From: Euzebyales bacterium
Lineage (GTDB): Bacteria > Actinomycetota > Nitriliruptoria > Euzebyales > JAHELV01
Assembly: GCA_035461305.1 (NCBI GenBank)
Contig: DATHVN010000112.1
Coordinates: 1-35,953, forward strand
Length of the DNA: 35,953 nt
Reading direction: 5' to 3'
Shown: positions 9,667-17,809 of the stretch, piece by piece
Numbering within the stretch: the first letter of the stretch is position 1
Layout: every line of letters starts with the position of its first letter
Translations under genes and position numbers: made by a program
Notes under the pieces: generated by a model
Told to the model about the DNA's origin: nothing
Database searches by the model: none
The model's input: only the letters and a program-made list of their open reading frames with translations

Positions 9667-11274
9667 TCAGCCGCCAAGGAGTCCTTCGACGGCGGCTGAT
9701 GGCTTGTGGTCGGGCAGGCGCATCATGCGGAACGAGTTGATGAACCCGACGAGGCAGGCGAGGCCCGGAACGACCATCGCCACCTGGAGCGCGAGGCTGC
9801 CTGCGGCGCTGTTGATACGGATGATCTCGTCTCGAATCTCCTCGGGTTGGTCGGCGAGCAACTCCTCGAGCTGTGTGGTGCTCACGAGTTGGGCGTTGTC
9901 CTCCAACGCGACGGCGATGCGCTCCTGGTCCGCCGGCGGGATCACGTCGCTCGACTCGGCCATGGTGATGAAGCTCAGCGACAGGGCCGCGAGGAGCAGA
10001 CCGCCCGCCACCGCCAGTCCGAACGACAGCCCGAAAGACTGGCCGGCCGAGTTGACCCCGGCCGCCTCGCTGACCCGCTCCTCCTCGATCGGCGCCAGGA
10101 TGTAGTTGTTGAGCTGCGAGACCAGGAGGCCGAGACCCGATCCGGCGATCAGGAGGGGGACCAGAAGCGCCCAACCGGACTCACCACGAGGGATGACCGG
10201 GACGACCAGCACCATCCCGACAAGCGCGAGCGCGAATCCCGTCCGGATGATGCTGGCCGGGCGTCGATCCCCGGCCTTCTTCCCGGCGAGCAGGGCGACG
10301 GCGAACATCGTGAGCGAGAGCGGTGCGAGCGAGAGCCCCGCCTGCATCGCGTTGTACTCGAGCGTCACCTGCAGGTAGAGCGGCAGGGCGATCATCGCGC
10401 CGCCGAGGGCGATCTGTTGGAGCACCATCTGGGAAGCGCCGACCCGGAAGTTGGCGAGCTTGAACAGGTCCGGATCGAGCAGCGCCACCTTGCCCTCACG
10501 CTTGCGCCTCACGAGCCAGCGGGCGAGCGAACCGAGTGCGACCGCACCGACGGCCATGAGGAGCAGGACGAACTCGCCACCTTCCTGCCAGACCAGGATG
10601 CCGAGCACGACCCCGCCCATCCCGAGGACGGAGAGGACGGCGCCGACCGTGTCGATCTTGCGCAGACCCGTGAACGGCACGTCGACGACCATCTTGATCT
10701 GGGACAGCACGATCGCGATGATCAAGACCTCGAGGCCGAAGCCGACGCGCCACGACATGTAGGTGGTGACGAAGCCCCCGAGGAGCGGGCCGACCGCGGC
10801 GCCGACCGCCGCTGAGGCTCCGACCAGTGCGTAGGTCCTTCTCTGTGCCGCCCCCTCGAAGTTGCCGTGGATCAGGGACTGCATCGCGGGCAGCAGCAGC
10901 GAGGCGCCGAACCCCCCGATGATCGCCCAGAAGATCACGATCGGGGCCACGCTCTGGGTGAGGGTCATCGCAAGGGCACCGATGGCATAGGCCAGCAGAC
11001 CCAACACGTAGGCGCGTTTGCGCCCCATCAGGTCGCCGAGCTTGCTGCTGATGAGGATGAACGCCGCGGAGACCAACGCCTCGAGCGCGATGGCGGACTG
11101 GATGCCGCTGACCGTCGCCTCGAGATCACGAGCTACGGCGGTGATCGACACGTTCATGATCGAGGTGTCGACGACGAGGACGAACATCGCCATCGCCAAC
11201 AACACGGACAGCCTCCGGCTGCCCGTTGCCTCCTCAGAAGCGCTCGGCTCAGGCTGACTCCGCAACTGGGACAT
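9667..11274 (-). CDS. EmrB/QacA-type MFS multidrug efflux pump (DHA2, 14 TM)
   Basis: A 535-residue proton-driven efflux transporter. Helix 1 carries the DHA2 signature VLVVDTSIMNVSITAVARDL. GDLMGRKRAYVLG is motif A after helix 2, and LLPAMQSLIHGNF plus GPLLGGFVTTYMSWR form motif C. A long extracytoplasmic loop near the end (SSDVIPPADQERIAVAL...) precedes the last helix. ATG at 11274 is chosen because AAGGGTGGG precedes it; a GTG at 11289 has no ribosome site. The toroid gene follows at 9 bp. The ECF sigma gene ends 189 bp upstream, with a hairpin between. Substrate unknown. Confidence 0.9.
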   Translation of the reverse strand: MSQLRSQPEPSASEEATGSRRLSVLLAMAMFVLVVDTSIMNVSITAVARDLEATVSGIQSAIALEALVSAAFILISSKLGDLMGRKRAYVLGLLAYAIGALAMTLTQSVAPIVIFWAIIGGFGASLLLPAMQSLIHGNFEGAAQRRTYALVGASAAVGAAVGPLLGGFVTTYMSWRVGFGLEVLIIAIVLSQIKMVVDVPFTGLRKIDTVGAVLSVLGMGGVVLGILVWQEGGEFVLLLMAVGAVALGSLARWLVRRKREGKVALLDPDLFKLANFRVGASQMVLQQIALGGAMIALPLYLQVTLEYNAMQAGLSLAPLSLTMFAVALLAGKKAGDRRPASIIRTGFALALVGMVLVVPVIPRGESGWALLVPLLIAGSGLGLLVSQLNNYILAPIEEERVSEAAGVNSAGQSFGLSFGLAVAGGLLLAALSLSFITMAESSDVIPPADQERIAVALEDNAQLVSTTQLEELLADQPEEIRDEIIRINSAAGSLALQVAMVVPGLACLVGFINSFRMMRLPDHKPSAAVEGLLGG

Positions 11275-11382
11275 CGGCCCACCCTTCACGCGCTGAACTG
11301 ATCGCTGGAGATCCGACCACCAATCGGTGCTCCTCCATCCGCTGATCGTCCGTCGTGGAACACCGCATGGTCAAGGGCAAAC

Positions 11383-11400
11383 GGCCCGACCCGGTCGGGT
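11383..11400 (-). terminator. GC hairpin downstream of the sigma-factor gene, possible terminator
   Basis: CCCGAC at 11385-11390 and GTCGGG at 11394-11399 form a six-base stem with a three-base loop. Read on the minus strand, the stem is followed by CCGTTT. It lies 65 bp after the sigma gene stop and before the EmrB-type pump, so it could end the sigma transcript. The T-tract is short, so intrinsic termination would be weak. Confidence 0.4.
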
Positions 11401-11463
11401 CAGATGATCGAGACCCATGGCAGGCCCCCGTTCGACGCGGATGAGTGCGGCGATCGCCTGACC

Positions 11464-12495
11464 TCACAGCGACCGCGGGAGGCCGAACGCGGGGAACAGC
11501 CGCGCCTCGAATGTCATGATCTCCGCGATCAACCCGTCCTCGAAGCGGAGCACGTCGAGGTTGGACGCCCTGAACGTGTCTGCGCCGGGGGCGCGGAAGT
11601 AGTTGGCGACCGCGGGCTGCAGGTTGGCACCGGTGGCGACCGCACGCCAGTCACCCCAGGCGTCGGGTCCCACTATCGCCGAGGACCACATGGCGATGAT
11701 CGCCTCACGTCCGTCGAAGCGCTCCGGGTGCGGGGGCATCGTCTGCACGGCATCCTCGCGCAGCATCCCCGCCAGCGCGTCCATGTCGTAGCGCTCGGTG
11801 GCCTCGACGAACCGTTGCAGCAGGACGCGGTCGTCGGCCTGTGCGCCCGTCTCCGACCGGGACCACTCCGTGCGATGGCCGGGCAGGCTCGCCCTGAGGG
11901 TGCGACGGGCGCGCTGCAGCGCGCTCTTGACCGCCGCCACGCTCATGTCCAGCAGCGCGGCGGTCTCGTTGGCGGGCCAGCCGAGCACGTCGCGCAGGAT
12001 CAGTACCGCGCGCTGACGTGGTGGGAGGTGCTGGATAGCGGCCATGAACGCAAGCTCGATCGTCTCCTTGGCCACGACCATGGCATCGGGCCCCGCGTCG
12101 TCCGGCGTCGCGGGCTCGAGCAGGTCGTCGGGGTACGGCTGCAGCCACGGAACCACCGCCGTCACGGCGCCACCCGGCGCTGGCGCCAGACGCGCGCGAC
12201 GGTTCCGCCGGTTCAGCACGTCCAGGCACGCGTTGGTCGCGATCCGGTAGAGCCAGGCCCTGACCGTCGACCGTCCCTCGAACGTGTGTCGCCTGCGCCA
12301 CGCGCGCAGCAACGTCTCCTGGACCACGTCCTCGGACTCCTCGAACGAGCCGAGCATCCGGTAGCAGTGGAGCTGCAACGGGCGGCGATGGCGTTCGGTC
12401 ACGGCGGCGAACGCCGCCTCGTCGCCCGTGCGGAGCGCGGCGACGGTGGCGGGGTCCTCCCCGTCACCGTGCTGCTGTGTCACCGCCGACGCCAT
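11464..12495 (-). CDS. ECF RNA polymerase sigma factor with C-terminal SnoaL-like domain
   Basis: A 343-residue extracytoplasmic-function sigma factor. Region 2 includes LQLHCYRMLGSFEESEDVVQETLLRAWRR and TVRAWLYRIATNACLD. Region 4 includes LPPRQRAVLILRDVLGWPANETA and MSVAAVKSALQRARRTL. A C-terminal domain of about 130 residues (VLLQRFVEATERYDMDALAGML..., ending EIMTFEARLFPAFGLP) has the SnoaL/NTF2-like pattern of the SigX5/TIGR02960-type group. In related ECF groups that domain modulates activity in place of an anti-sigma factor. ATG at 12495 lies six bases after the stop of the DUF1579-like gene, with GTGAGGG as ribosome site, so the two are probably translated together. Confidence 0.9.
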   Translation of the reverse strand: MASAVTQQHGDGEDPATVAALRTGDEAAFAAVTERHRRPLQLHCYRMLGSFEESEDVVQETLLRAWRRRHTFEGRSTVRAWLYRIATNACLDVLNRRNRRARLAPAPGGAVTAVVPWLQPYPDDLLEPATPDDAGPDAMVVAKETIELAFMAAIQHLPPRQRAVLILRDVLGWPANETAALLDMSVAAVKSALQRARRTLRASLPGHRTEWSRSETGAQADDRVLLQRFVEATERYDMDALAGMLREDAVQTMPPHPERFDGREAIIAMWSSAIVGPDAWGDWRAVATGANLQPAVANYFRAPGADTFRASNLDVLRFEDGLIAEIMTFEARLFPAFGLPRSL

Positions 12496-12501
12496 CGACC
12501 C

Positions 12502-12957
12502 TCACGCGACCCTGGTCATGATGGAGTCGTAACCTCCGCCCCCGGGGTACACCCAGGCGCCGGCGCAGGTGGATCCGTCGGAACTGAACGTCCCTCTGAA
12601 GTAGGCCGGCGAGCCCCGCTCACCGCCCCAGATCGTCAGCGTGTCGCCGTCGAGCTCGTAGACGTAGTCGAACGTGTTGCCCATGCTGTCGTAGTACCGC
12701 GACCAGATGTCGTCGGTCTGCTCCTCACCGAACGGCTGCAGCCGGCCGATGACCTCGATGCCCGTGACCCGCTGGCCGTACTGCTCCAGGTCGACATGCT
12801 GAAGCAGGAAGAACCCGCCGTCCAGCCACTCGTAGGTCACTGTCCCCTGGGCGCCACCGGTGACCTGCCACGTCCCGAGCAACCGTTCGAGGCCCCGCAG
12901 GTCGGGCGATGGCGCCGGTCGCTGCTGCGTCTCCTGCACACTCCCGTCGTCAGTCAT
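12502..12957 (-). CDS. DUF1579-like lipocalin-fold protein, partner of the sigma factor
   Basis: A 151-residue cytoplasmic protein. LRGLERLLGTWQVTGGAQG, then TYEWLDGGFFLLQHVD and IEVIGRLQPFGEE, then DTLTIWGGERGSPAYFRGTF match the lipocalin-like DUF1579 pattern. ATG at 12957 is favoured over longer starts because GGAAGAGGAG sits just upstream. It is the first gene of a two-gene unit with the sigma factor. No catalytic residues can be named. A role as sensor or effector of the sigma factor is inferred only from the pairing. Confidence 0.7.
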   Translation of the reverse strand: MTDDGSVQETQQRPAPSPDLRGLERLLGTWQVTGGAQGTVTYEWLDGGFFLLQHVDLEQYGQRVTGIEVIGRLQPFGEEQTDDIWSRYYDSMGNTFDYVYELDGDTLTIWGGERGSPAYFRGTFSSDGSTCAGAWVYPGGGGYDSIMTRVA

Positions 12958-13123
12958 CACGCACTCCTCTTCCGGTCCGGGGCCCGCTCCTTCGCGTGCC
13001 CACACCACTACGACGGCGCGACCCGGAGAAAGGAATCGCAACGGGCCGACGGCTGGGCCTCGGCAGTGGTCGGACGTTCGCAGCGGCGCGCCCACCGGCG
13101 GTGGTCCGCGCGAGAGCGCAGTG

Positions 13124-13618
13124 TCAGGCGTGGCGGCGGTACACGAGCATGGTCAGTGGCCCGAACACGGCGACCAGGCCGGCACTGATGGCGAGGACCA
13201 GCCCGATGTGGCCGGTGGCCGCTGGCCGTGCATGAGCCCGCGGACCGCGGTGACCAGGATCGTGATCGGTTTGACGTCGACGAACGCCTGCAGCCCGCCC
13301 GGCAGCGTTTCGAGGCGCACGAAGACGTTGCTGTTGAAGGTCAGGGGGGAACAGGACCATCATGCTCAGGCCCATGATGGCCTGCTCGGAACGCATGACG
13401 ATGCCGAGCATGGTCCAGATCCATGACAGGCCGAACGCGAAGACGAGCAGCACACCGACGCAGGAGCACCGTCGTGCCGCCATCACCAGCGCACGGACGA
13501 TCTCCCACACCTGGTTGCGGCTGCGGGGATCCAGTCCGGTCGTCGGCTCTTCGAGGAAGATCAGGTCGGGCGTGACGACGATGCTTGGCTGCGATGTCGA
13601 TCCGCCGCCTCATCGGTC
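13124..13618 (-). pseudogene. Collapsed drrA/drrB drug-ABC transporter relic
   Basis: Two trunks are fused. The 5' part is the C-terminal half of a DrrA-type ATPase: MRRRIDIA, then [31 protein letters not shown] and GGTTVLL in an adjacent frame. It then passes directly into the C-terminal half of a DrrB-type permease: [20 protein letters not shown], then SMMVLFP, then (shifted) [24 protein letters not shown] and finally [18 protein letters not shown]. The Walker A half of the ATPase and the first membrane helices of the permease are missing. The fusion point near 13465 lies at similar stretches, GTGCTCCTG and GTGCTGCTC. There is an extra C near 13345 and another shift near 13245. It cannot encode a working transporter. 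Confidence 0.75.
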
Positions 13619-13693
13619 GATCGTCCCGGAATCAGTGTGCGGCCGGGTCCGCGGGAGTGGAGCTGCGGGCGCGCACCGCTGGCCACAGGATCG

Positions 13694-14926
13694 TCACACG
13701 CCCGTGGACGCAGCGCGCGCAGCAGCTCCGGGGACGACCCGTGCGTCCCAGTCGACGTGATAGCGGTGCATCCACGCCAGCGAGCTGGCGCCGTTGCCGG
13801 CGACCCTTCGCAGGAACAACGGCATGAGCAGATCGCGGAACACCCGTGCCACCGGCCCCGCCACCTTGTCACTGGTCGACCTCGCGCCGACGGCGACGAC
13901 GCGTTCGACCCGCGCGCGGCGAAGCTGCTCGTAGGTCTCGAGCGCTGCAGGGATCGTTGGGAGGTCGCGGACGCACCGGGCGAGCTGCACGGCGTCCTCG
14001 ATCGCCATCGACGCTCCCTGACCCGACGATGGCGAGACGGCGTGGGCGGCGTCGCCGATGACGACCATCGATGGGTTGTGCCAGATCGGGATGGTCGGGA
14101 AGTCGTAGGTGGCATAGCCGCGCAGCGGGCCAGGCGTCGCGTCGATGAGGTCGACCGCCGGCGAGCGGTCGACGGCGTACAGGTCGCGTAGCATCGTCCG
14201 CCACTGCGTGTCGGTCGTCGATGCCAGCGCCTCATGACCCGGGTCCTCGCGGGCGGGAGGGTTGGCGAACCACCACGTCTCGCCGTCGGGTGCGGGGGCG
14301 TAGCCGAAGAACGCACGCTTGCCGAAGATCATGTGGTACTCGCCGGGCCGCTTGTCGGTGGCGACACCGCGCGCGTAGCCGCCGAGGTTGAGCAGCGGCA
14401 CGCGACGCGCTGCCGGAACATCCGGGTCGATGACCGTGCGCACCCGTGAGCGGACGCCGTCACAGCCGACGAGGAGATCCCCCGCGGCCGTCGAGCCGTC
14501 CTCGAACTCGGCGATGGCTCCGCCGGCGTGCTCGCGAGCGTCGACGAGCCGCCGGCCATGGTGGATGCGCACACCGCGGCGCACGGCCTCGTCGCGCAGC
14601 GCCGTGTACAGGTCGGTTCGCCTGACCGTGTGACCGACAGTCCCGTCGTCGAGCACGCCGCCGGTCGGCACGGTCCCCAGGTGCTTGCCCGTCCAGCTGT
14701 AGAACTGCATCACGGGCGTGGCGAATCCCCTGCCGGCCACCGGGCGGTAGGCGTCGATGGCGCGCAGCGCGTCCATGCCGTTGGTCTGCAGCGTGAGGAA
14801 CGCGCCCACATCATCCGCCGTGCGCGGGTGGGCCTCGAAGATCTCGGCGTCGACGCCCGCACGTTGCAGGGCCATCGCGGCGACCGGTCCAGCGACACCG
14901 GCGCCGATGATCAGTGCCTTCGTCAT
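13694..14926 (-). CDS. FAD-dependent monooxygenase (PHBH-type group A)
   Basis: A 410-residue flavoprotein. The dinucleotide motif is GAGVAGP at residues 8-14, the DG motif is GCDGVRSRVR, and the second FAD motif is VVIGDAAHAVSPSSGQGAS. These define NAD(P)H-dependent aromatic hydroxylases of the PHBH fold; the closest use in actinobacteria is oxidation of aromatic or polyketide-like compounds. No substrate can be deduced. ATG at 14926 follows GAGGAG. It is divergent from the MarR-family gene across 144 bp that holds a palindromic operator, so it is probably under MarR control and induced by its substrate. Confidence 0.9.
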   Translation of the reverse strand: MTKALIIGAGVAGPVAAMALQRAGVDAEIFEAHPRTADDVGAFLTLQTNGMDALRAIDAYRPVAGRGFATPVMQFYSWTGKHLGTVPTGGVLDDGTVGHTVRRTDLYTALRDEAVRRGVRIHHGRRLVDAREHAGGAIAEFEDGSTAAGDLLVGCDGVRSRVRTVIDPDVPAARRVPLLNLGGYARGVATDKRPGEYHMIFGKRAFFGYAPAPDGETWWFANPPAREDPGHEALASTTDTQWRTMLRDLYAVDRSPAVDLIDATPGPLRGYATYDFPTIPIWHNPSMVVIGDAAHAVSPSSGQGASMAIEDAVQLARCVRDLPTIPAALETYEQLRRARVERVVAVGARSTSDKVAGPVARVFRDLLMPLFLRRVAGNGASSLAWMHRYHVDWDARVVPGAAARAASTGV

Positions 14927-14997
14927 GACTGCTCCTCGTGGTGTGGCCTCCCGACCCGCGCTACCGTCGAGCCGGACCGGAACCTCGTTGTGACAAC

Positions 14998-15042
14998 TAT
15001 CTCGCCTTGCCGAAGTGTAGTATCTCGCCAAGCCAAGATACT
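14998..15042. promoter_or_regulatory. MarR-type operator: inverted repeat plus direct half-sites
   Basis: AGTATCT at 15019-15025 and AGATACT at 15036-15042 form a seven-base inverted repeat with a ten-base spacer. The half-site TATCTCGCC occurs at 14998-15006 and again at 15021-15029, 23 bp apart, and GCCAAGATA at 15033-15041 is its near complement. This AT-rich cluster sits between the divergent monooxygenase and MarR genes. It fits dimeric MarR binding that represses both; the binding is inferred. Confidence 0.7.
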
Positions 15043-15070
15043 CGCAACCCCGAATCATGAGGCCGCACAG

Positions 15071-15514
15071 ATGACCCCGACCGATGCACTCCGGGATCGC
15101 GTCCAGGCCGCGGTGGTGCGGTTCATCGCCGACGCGATCCTGTTCAACCACGTCGTGGCGCAGCGTGAGGGGCTCGGTCCGAGCGATGGACAGTTCATCA
15201 CACTGCTCCAGGTGCACGGGCCGATGACGGCGGGCGAACTGTCAGCCCGCAGCGGGCTGACGACCGGGTCGACGACCGGCGTGATCGACCGGCTCGAGCG
15301 CGCAGGCCTGGCGCATCGCGTGCGCGACCGGCAGGACCGCCGCCGGGTCATCGTGACCCCCGATGACGAGGCGATCAGCACACGGGTGTTCCCCCACTAC
15401 GCTGGACAGGCCGAACGCCTCGGCCGGGTTCTGGACCAACGGACCCGCGACGAGATCGAGACGGTCGCAGTGTTCTTCGAGGAGCTCGTGGACGACCAGG
15501 CCAACGAGGGCTGA
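15071..15514 (+). CDS. MarR-family transcriptional regulator
   Basis: A 147-residue winged-helix repressor. The helix-turn-helix is LLQVHGPMTAGELSARSGLTTGSTTGVIDRLERAG and the wing is HRVRDRQDRRRVIVTP. Flanking helices for dimerisation are at both ends. ATG at 15071 is the first codon after a non-coding AT-rich stretch. It faces the FAD monooxygenase gene and shares its promoter region, so the simplest reading is autoregulation and repression of the monooxygenase, relieved by a small ligand. It ends 29 bp from the convergent reductase-like gene. Confidence 0.9.
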   Translation: MTPTDALRDRVQAAVVRFIADAILFNHVVAQREGLGPSDGQFITLLQVHGPMTAGELSARSGLTTGSTTGVIDRLERAGLAHRVRDRQDRRRVIVTPDDEAISTRVFPHYAGQAERLGRVLDQRTRDEIETVAVFFEELVDDQANEG

Positions 15515-15543
15515 CGACCGCACCATCGTTGGGGGCACGAACC

Positions 15544-17235
15544 TCATCGGCTGTTGGCGGGCGGGGGCTGCTCACGGTCACGCTCCACCACTGGCGGTGT
15601 GGTGAGGAATCTGTGGATCATCGGCACCGTCACCGCACCTTCACCGGCCGCGGCGGCGACCCGCTTGACCGAGCCGGCGCGCACATCGCCCGCCGCGAAC
15701 ACACCGGGCATGCTGGTCTCGAACGCTGCGGGCGCGCGGCTCAGCGGCCACCGATCGGGCGAGATCTCACCACCCGTGCGCACGAAGCCGCGCTCGTCCC
15801 GTTCGATCTCGTCCGGCAGCCAGTCGGTGTGTGGTTCGGCTCCGATCAGGATGAACAGTCCCGCCGCGGGGACCTCACGATCCTGGCGGGCGGCCCTGTC
15901 GCGGAGCGTGAGCCGCTCGAGGTGCCCGGAACCGCCACCGCCGACGACCTCCGTCTGCAGGAGCACCTCGATGCGGTCGTGCGCGCGCAACTCGCGGATG
16001 AGGTAGTCGGACATCGATCTACCCAGGTCCGGTCCACGAACGACGAGCGTCACGCGCGCCGCGTACCTCGCGAGGTGCAGTGCGGCCTGCCCCGCCGAGT
16101 TCCCCGCTCCGACGACGAACGCGTCGAGCCCCTCGAGCGCCGCAGCCTCGCCCAGCGCCGCACCGTAGAAGACACCCGCGCCGACCAGCGCCTCCAGGGA
16201 CGCGACACCCAGCCGGCGGTACGACACGCCGCACGACAACAGGACCGATCGCGACGCCACCTCGACCCCGCTCGACACGGTCAGCTGCAGCACGTCGTCG
16301 GCCCGCAGGGCAACCGCCGAGCGCATCAGGTGGAACGACGCGCCGAACCGGGTCGCCTGCCGCTCGCCGTGCACGGCGAGACGACGCCCCGTCACGCCGC
16401 GGGGGAAGCCGAGGTAGTTGCGGATCATCGAACTCGTGCCGGCCTGTCCGCCGATCGCCTCATGCTCGATCACGAGGGTGTCCAGGCCCTCCGACGCGGC
16501 GTACACGGCGGCGCCCAGCCCGGCGGGTCCCGCGCCGATGACCACCAGGTCGTAGACGTCCGAGCCGACATCACCCGCGAACCCGAACTGGTCGGCCAGT
16601 TCCTGAAGCGACGGGGCGCTCAACGGCGGCGCGTCCAGCACCTCGACGACGGGCAACCCCGCATCGGGGTCCGCGCGGTCGAGGATGCGTCGCCCCTCAC
16701 TGGAATCAGGAGGGTAGATCCCGGCTGGGATGGCGTGACGTCGCAGGATGTCGACCATCGTCCGCTCGGCCACCGCCGTCTCAGAACCGACGATCTTGAC
16801 GGCGTCCACGACCGGTCTGGTGATCCATGCCCAGTCCGCCAGGTACTCGGTGAGCATGCCGAAGAAGTCCTCGTCCCGCGGCCCGGTCGGCTTCGACACG
16901 GCGCTGTCGATGCGGCCGAGCGCCACGGCCCGTCGGACGTCACCCCCAGCCGCCCCGACACCACGATCGTGGAGCAGGATCCGCGTGGCGGTGGGCACGA
17001 GTCCCCGGACCTGCACGAGGAACGCGATGCTGTCGACCGACCACATGTCGACGTCGGCGAGCACCATCGCGACTGGCGCATCGGCGGCCTCGAACGCCAG
17101 CAACCGCTCGAGTGCGGCTCTCGCTGACGAGCATGCCTCAATGGCGTAGTCACGCGCGAAGCGACTTGCGAGCTCGTCGGTCATGCGCGCCCGTTCGCCG
17201 GCGTCCTCGATGACCAGCAGCAGGACAGGGTTCAT
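15544..17235 (-). CDS. Response-regulator/glutaredoxin-like/thioredoxin-reductase-like fusion flavoprotein
   Basis: 563 residues in three parts. Residues 1-130 resemble a receiver domain (VLLLVIEDAGERARM; AMVLADVDMW with D61/D63 at the usual phospho-acceptor strand; a late SAVSKP). Residues 143-215 resemble a glutaredoxin/thioredoxin fold (VKIVGSETAVAERTM...LPVVEVLD) without any CxxC. Residues 227-563 are a thioredoxin-reductase-like FAD/NAD(P) domain with GAGPAG at 234-239, GGQAGTSSMIRNYLGFP, GAGNSAG at 377-383 and GVFAAGDVR at 511-519. Where thioredoxin reductase has CATC the sequence reads GAGVFYGAALGE, so the redox cysteines are absent. It should bind FAD and a nicotinamide nucleotide but cannot be a classical disulfide reductase. 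ATG at 17235 overlaps the stop of the UBP gene (ATGA), giving tight translational coupling. Confidence 0.85.
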   Translation of the reverse strand: MNPVLLLVIEDAGERARMTDELASRFARDYAIEACSSARAALERLLAFEAADAPVAMVLADVDMWSVDSIAFLVQVRGLVPTATRILLHDRGVGAAGGDVRRAVALGRIDSAVSKPTGPRDEDFFGMLTEYLADWAWITRPVVDAVKIVGSETAVAERTMVDILRRHAIPAGIYPPDSSEGRRILDRADPDAGLPVVEVLDAPPLSAPSLQELADQFGFAGDVGSDVYDLVVIGAGPAGLGAAVYAASEGLDTLVIEHEAIGGQAGTSSMIRNYLGFPRGVTGRRLAVHGERQATRFGASFHLMRSAVALRADDVLQLTVSSGVEVASRSVLLSCGVSYRRLGVASLEALVGAGVFYGAALGEAAALEGLDAFVVGAGNSAGQAALHLARYAARVTLVVRGPDLGRSMSDYLIRELRAHDRIEVLLQTEVVGGGGSGHLERLTLRDRAARQDREVPAAGLFILIGAEPHTDWLPDEIERDERGFVRTGGEISPDRWPLSRAPAAFETSMPGVFAAGDVRAGSVKRVAAAAGEGAVTVPMIHRFLTTPPVVERDREQPPPANSR

Positions 17236-17522
17236 CCGGTGCCAACGTCGACCAGGCTCTCGTCGACGAAGCACCACGCCCATTCCTCACCCGGCTCAAC
17301 CGACCGCGCGATCGGATGCCCGACCGCGTCCGCATGACGATGTGCGTGGCGGTTCTTCGACGAGTCGCAGCATCCGACTTCACCACAGGTCAGGCACATC
17401 CGCAGATGCACCCACGGATCGCCGATCGCGAGGCACTGGGCGCAGCCCTCGGACCGCGGCTGCGCGTCGCGGACCGCATCCAGGTGGGAGCACGCCGGCG
17501 ATCGCCCGGTCATGCGCTGCAC
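17232..17522 (-). CDS. UBP-type zinc-finger protein
   Basis: A 96-residue protein that is essentially one ZnF-UBP domain: CSHLDAV near residue 11, GCAQCL at 26-31, WVHLRMCLTCGEVGCCDSS at 37-55, NRHAHRHADAVGHP at 57-70, and PGEEWAWCFVDE at 77-88. The Cys/His ligands of the family are all present. In eukaryotes this domain binds the free C-terminus of ubiquitin; actinobacterial copies are stand-alone and their partner is unknown. GTG at 17522 is preferred because GCGAGG lies six bases upstream; ATG at 17513 is the alternative. It overlaps the reductase-like fusion by four bases, so the two products should be made in fixed ratio. Confidence 0.85.
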   Translation of the reverse strand: MQRMTGRSPACSHLDAVRDAQPRSEGCAQCLAIGDPWVHLRMCLTCGEVGCCDSSKNRHAHRHADAVGHPIARSVEPGEEWAWCFVDESLVDVGTG

Positions 17523-17809
17523 GAACCACCTCGCGTTGGACAGCAACCCCACGAGGCGCGTGACCTCGCCATCCGGTCTCCTCCTGACTGACACCGCACG
17601 GTACTGCAACGCCACCCGACCATCCAATCGGTCGTCGTAGCGACTCGAGCCACAACCCGCGAGGCATCGTCTCCTGCGATCACTTCGGTCACGTTGACCG
17701 GTTCGTAGGGCGATCGTCCGTCGCTTCGTGACACAGGCTCGCCATACTGGACATCCGGTGATCGCCCTCCGGCAACGACGGTCCGGGCCGCAGTCGAAGG
17801 GAGCGAACG
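17523..17809. other. Divergent intergenic region
   Basis: 287 bp between the UBP gene and the membrane-protein gene. It should hold the promoters for both directions. I see no RNA gene and no convincing -35/-10 pair. CATACT near 17742 is a weak -10-like match for the plus strand. Confidence 0.4.

Noticed and set aside
15529-17127. 532-codon plus-strand open frame opposite the reductase-like fusion
   Set aside because: No motifs; the opposite strand has FAD and NAD(P) signatures and a coupled start.
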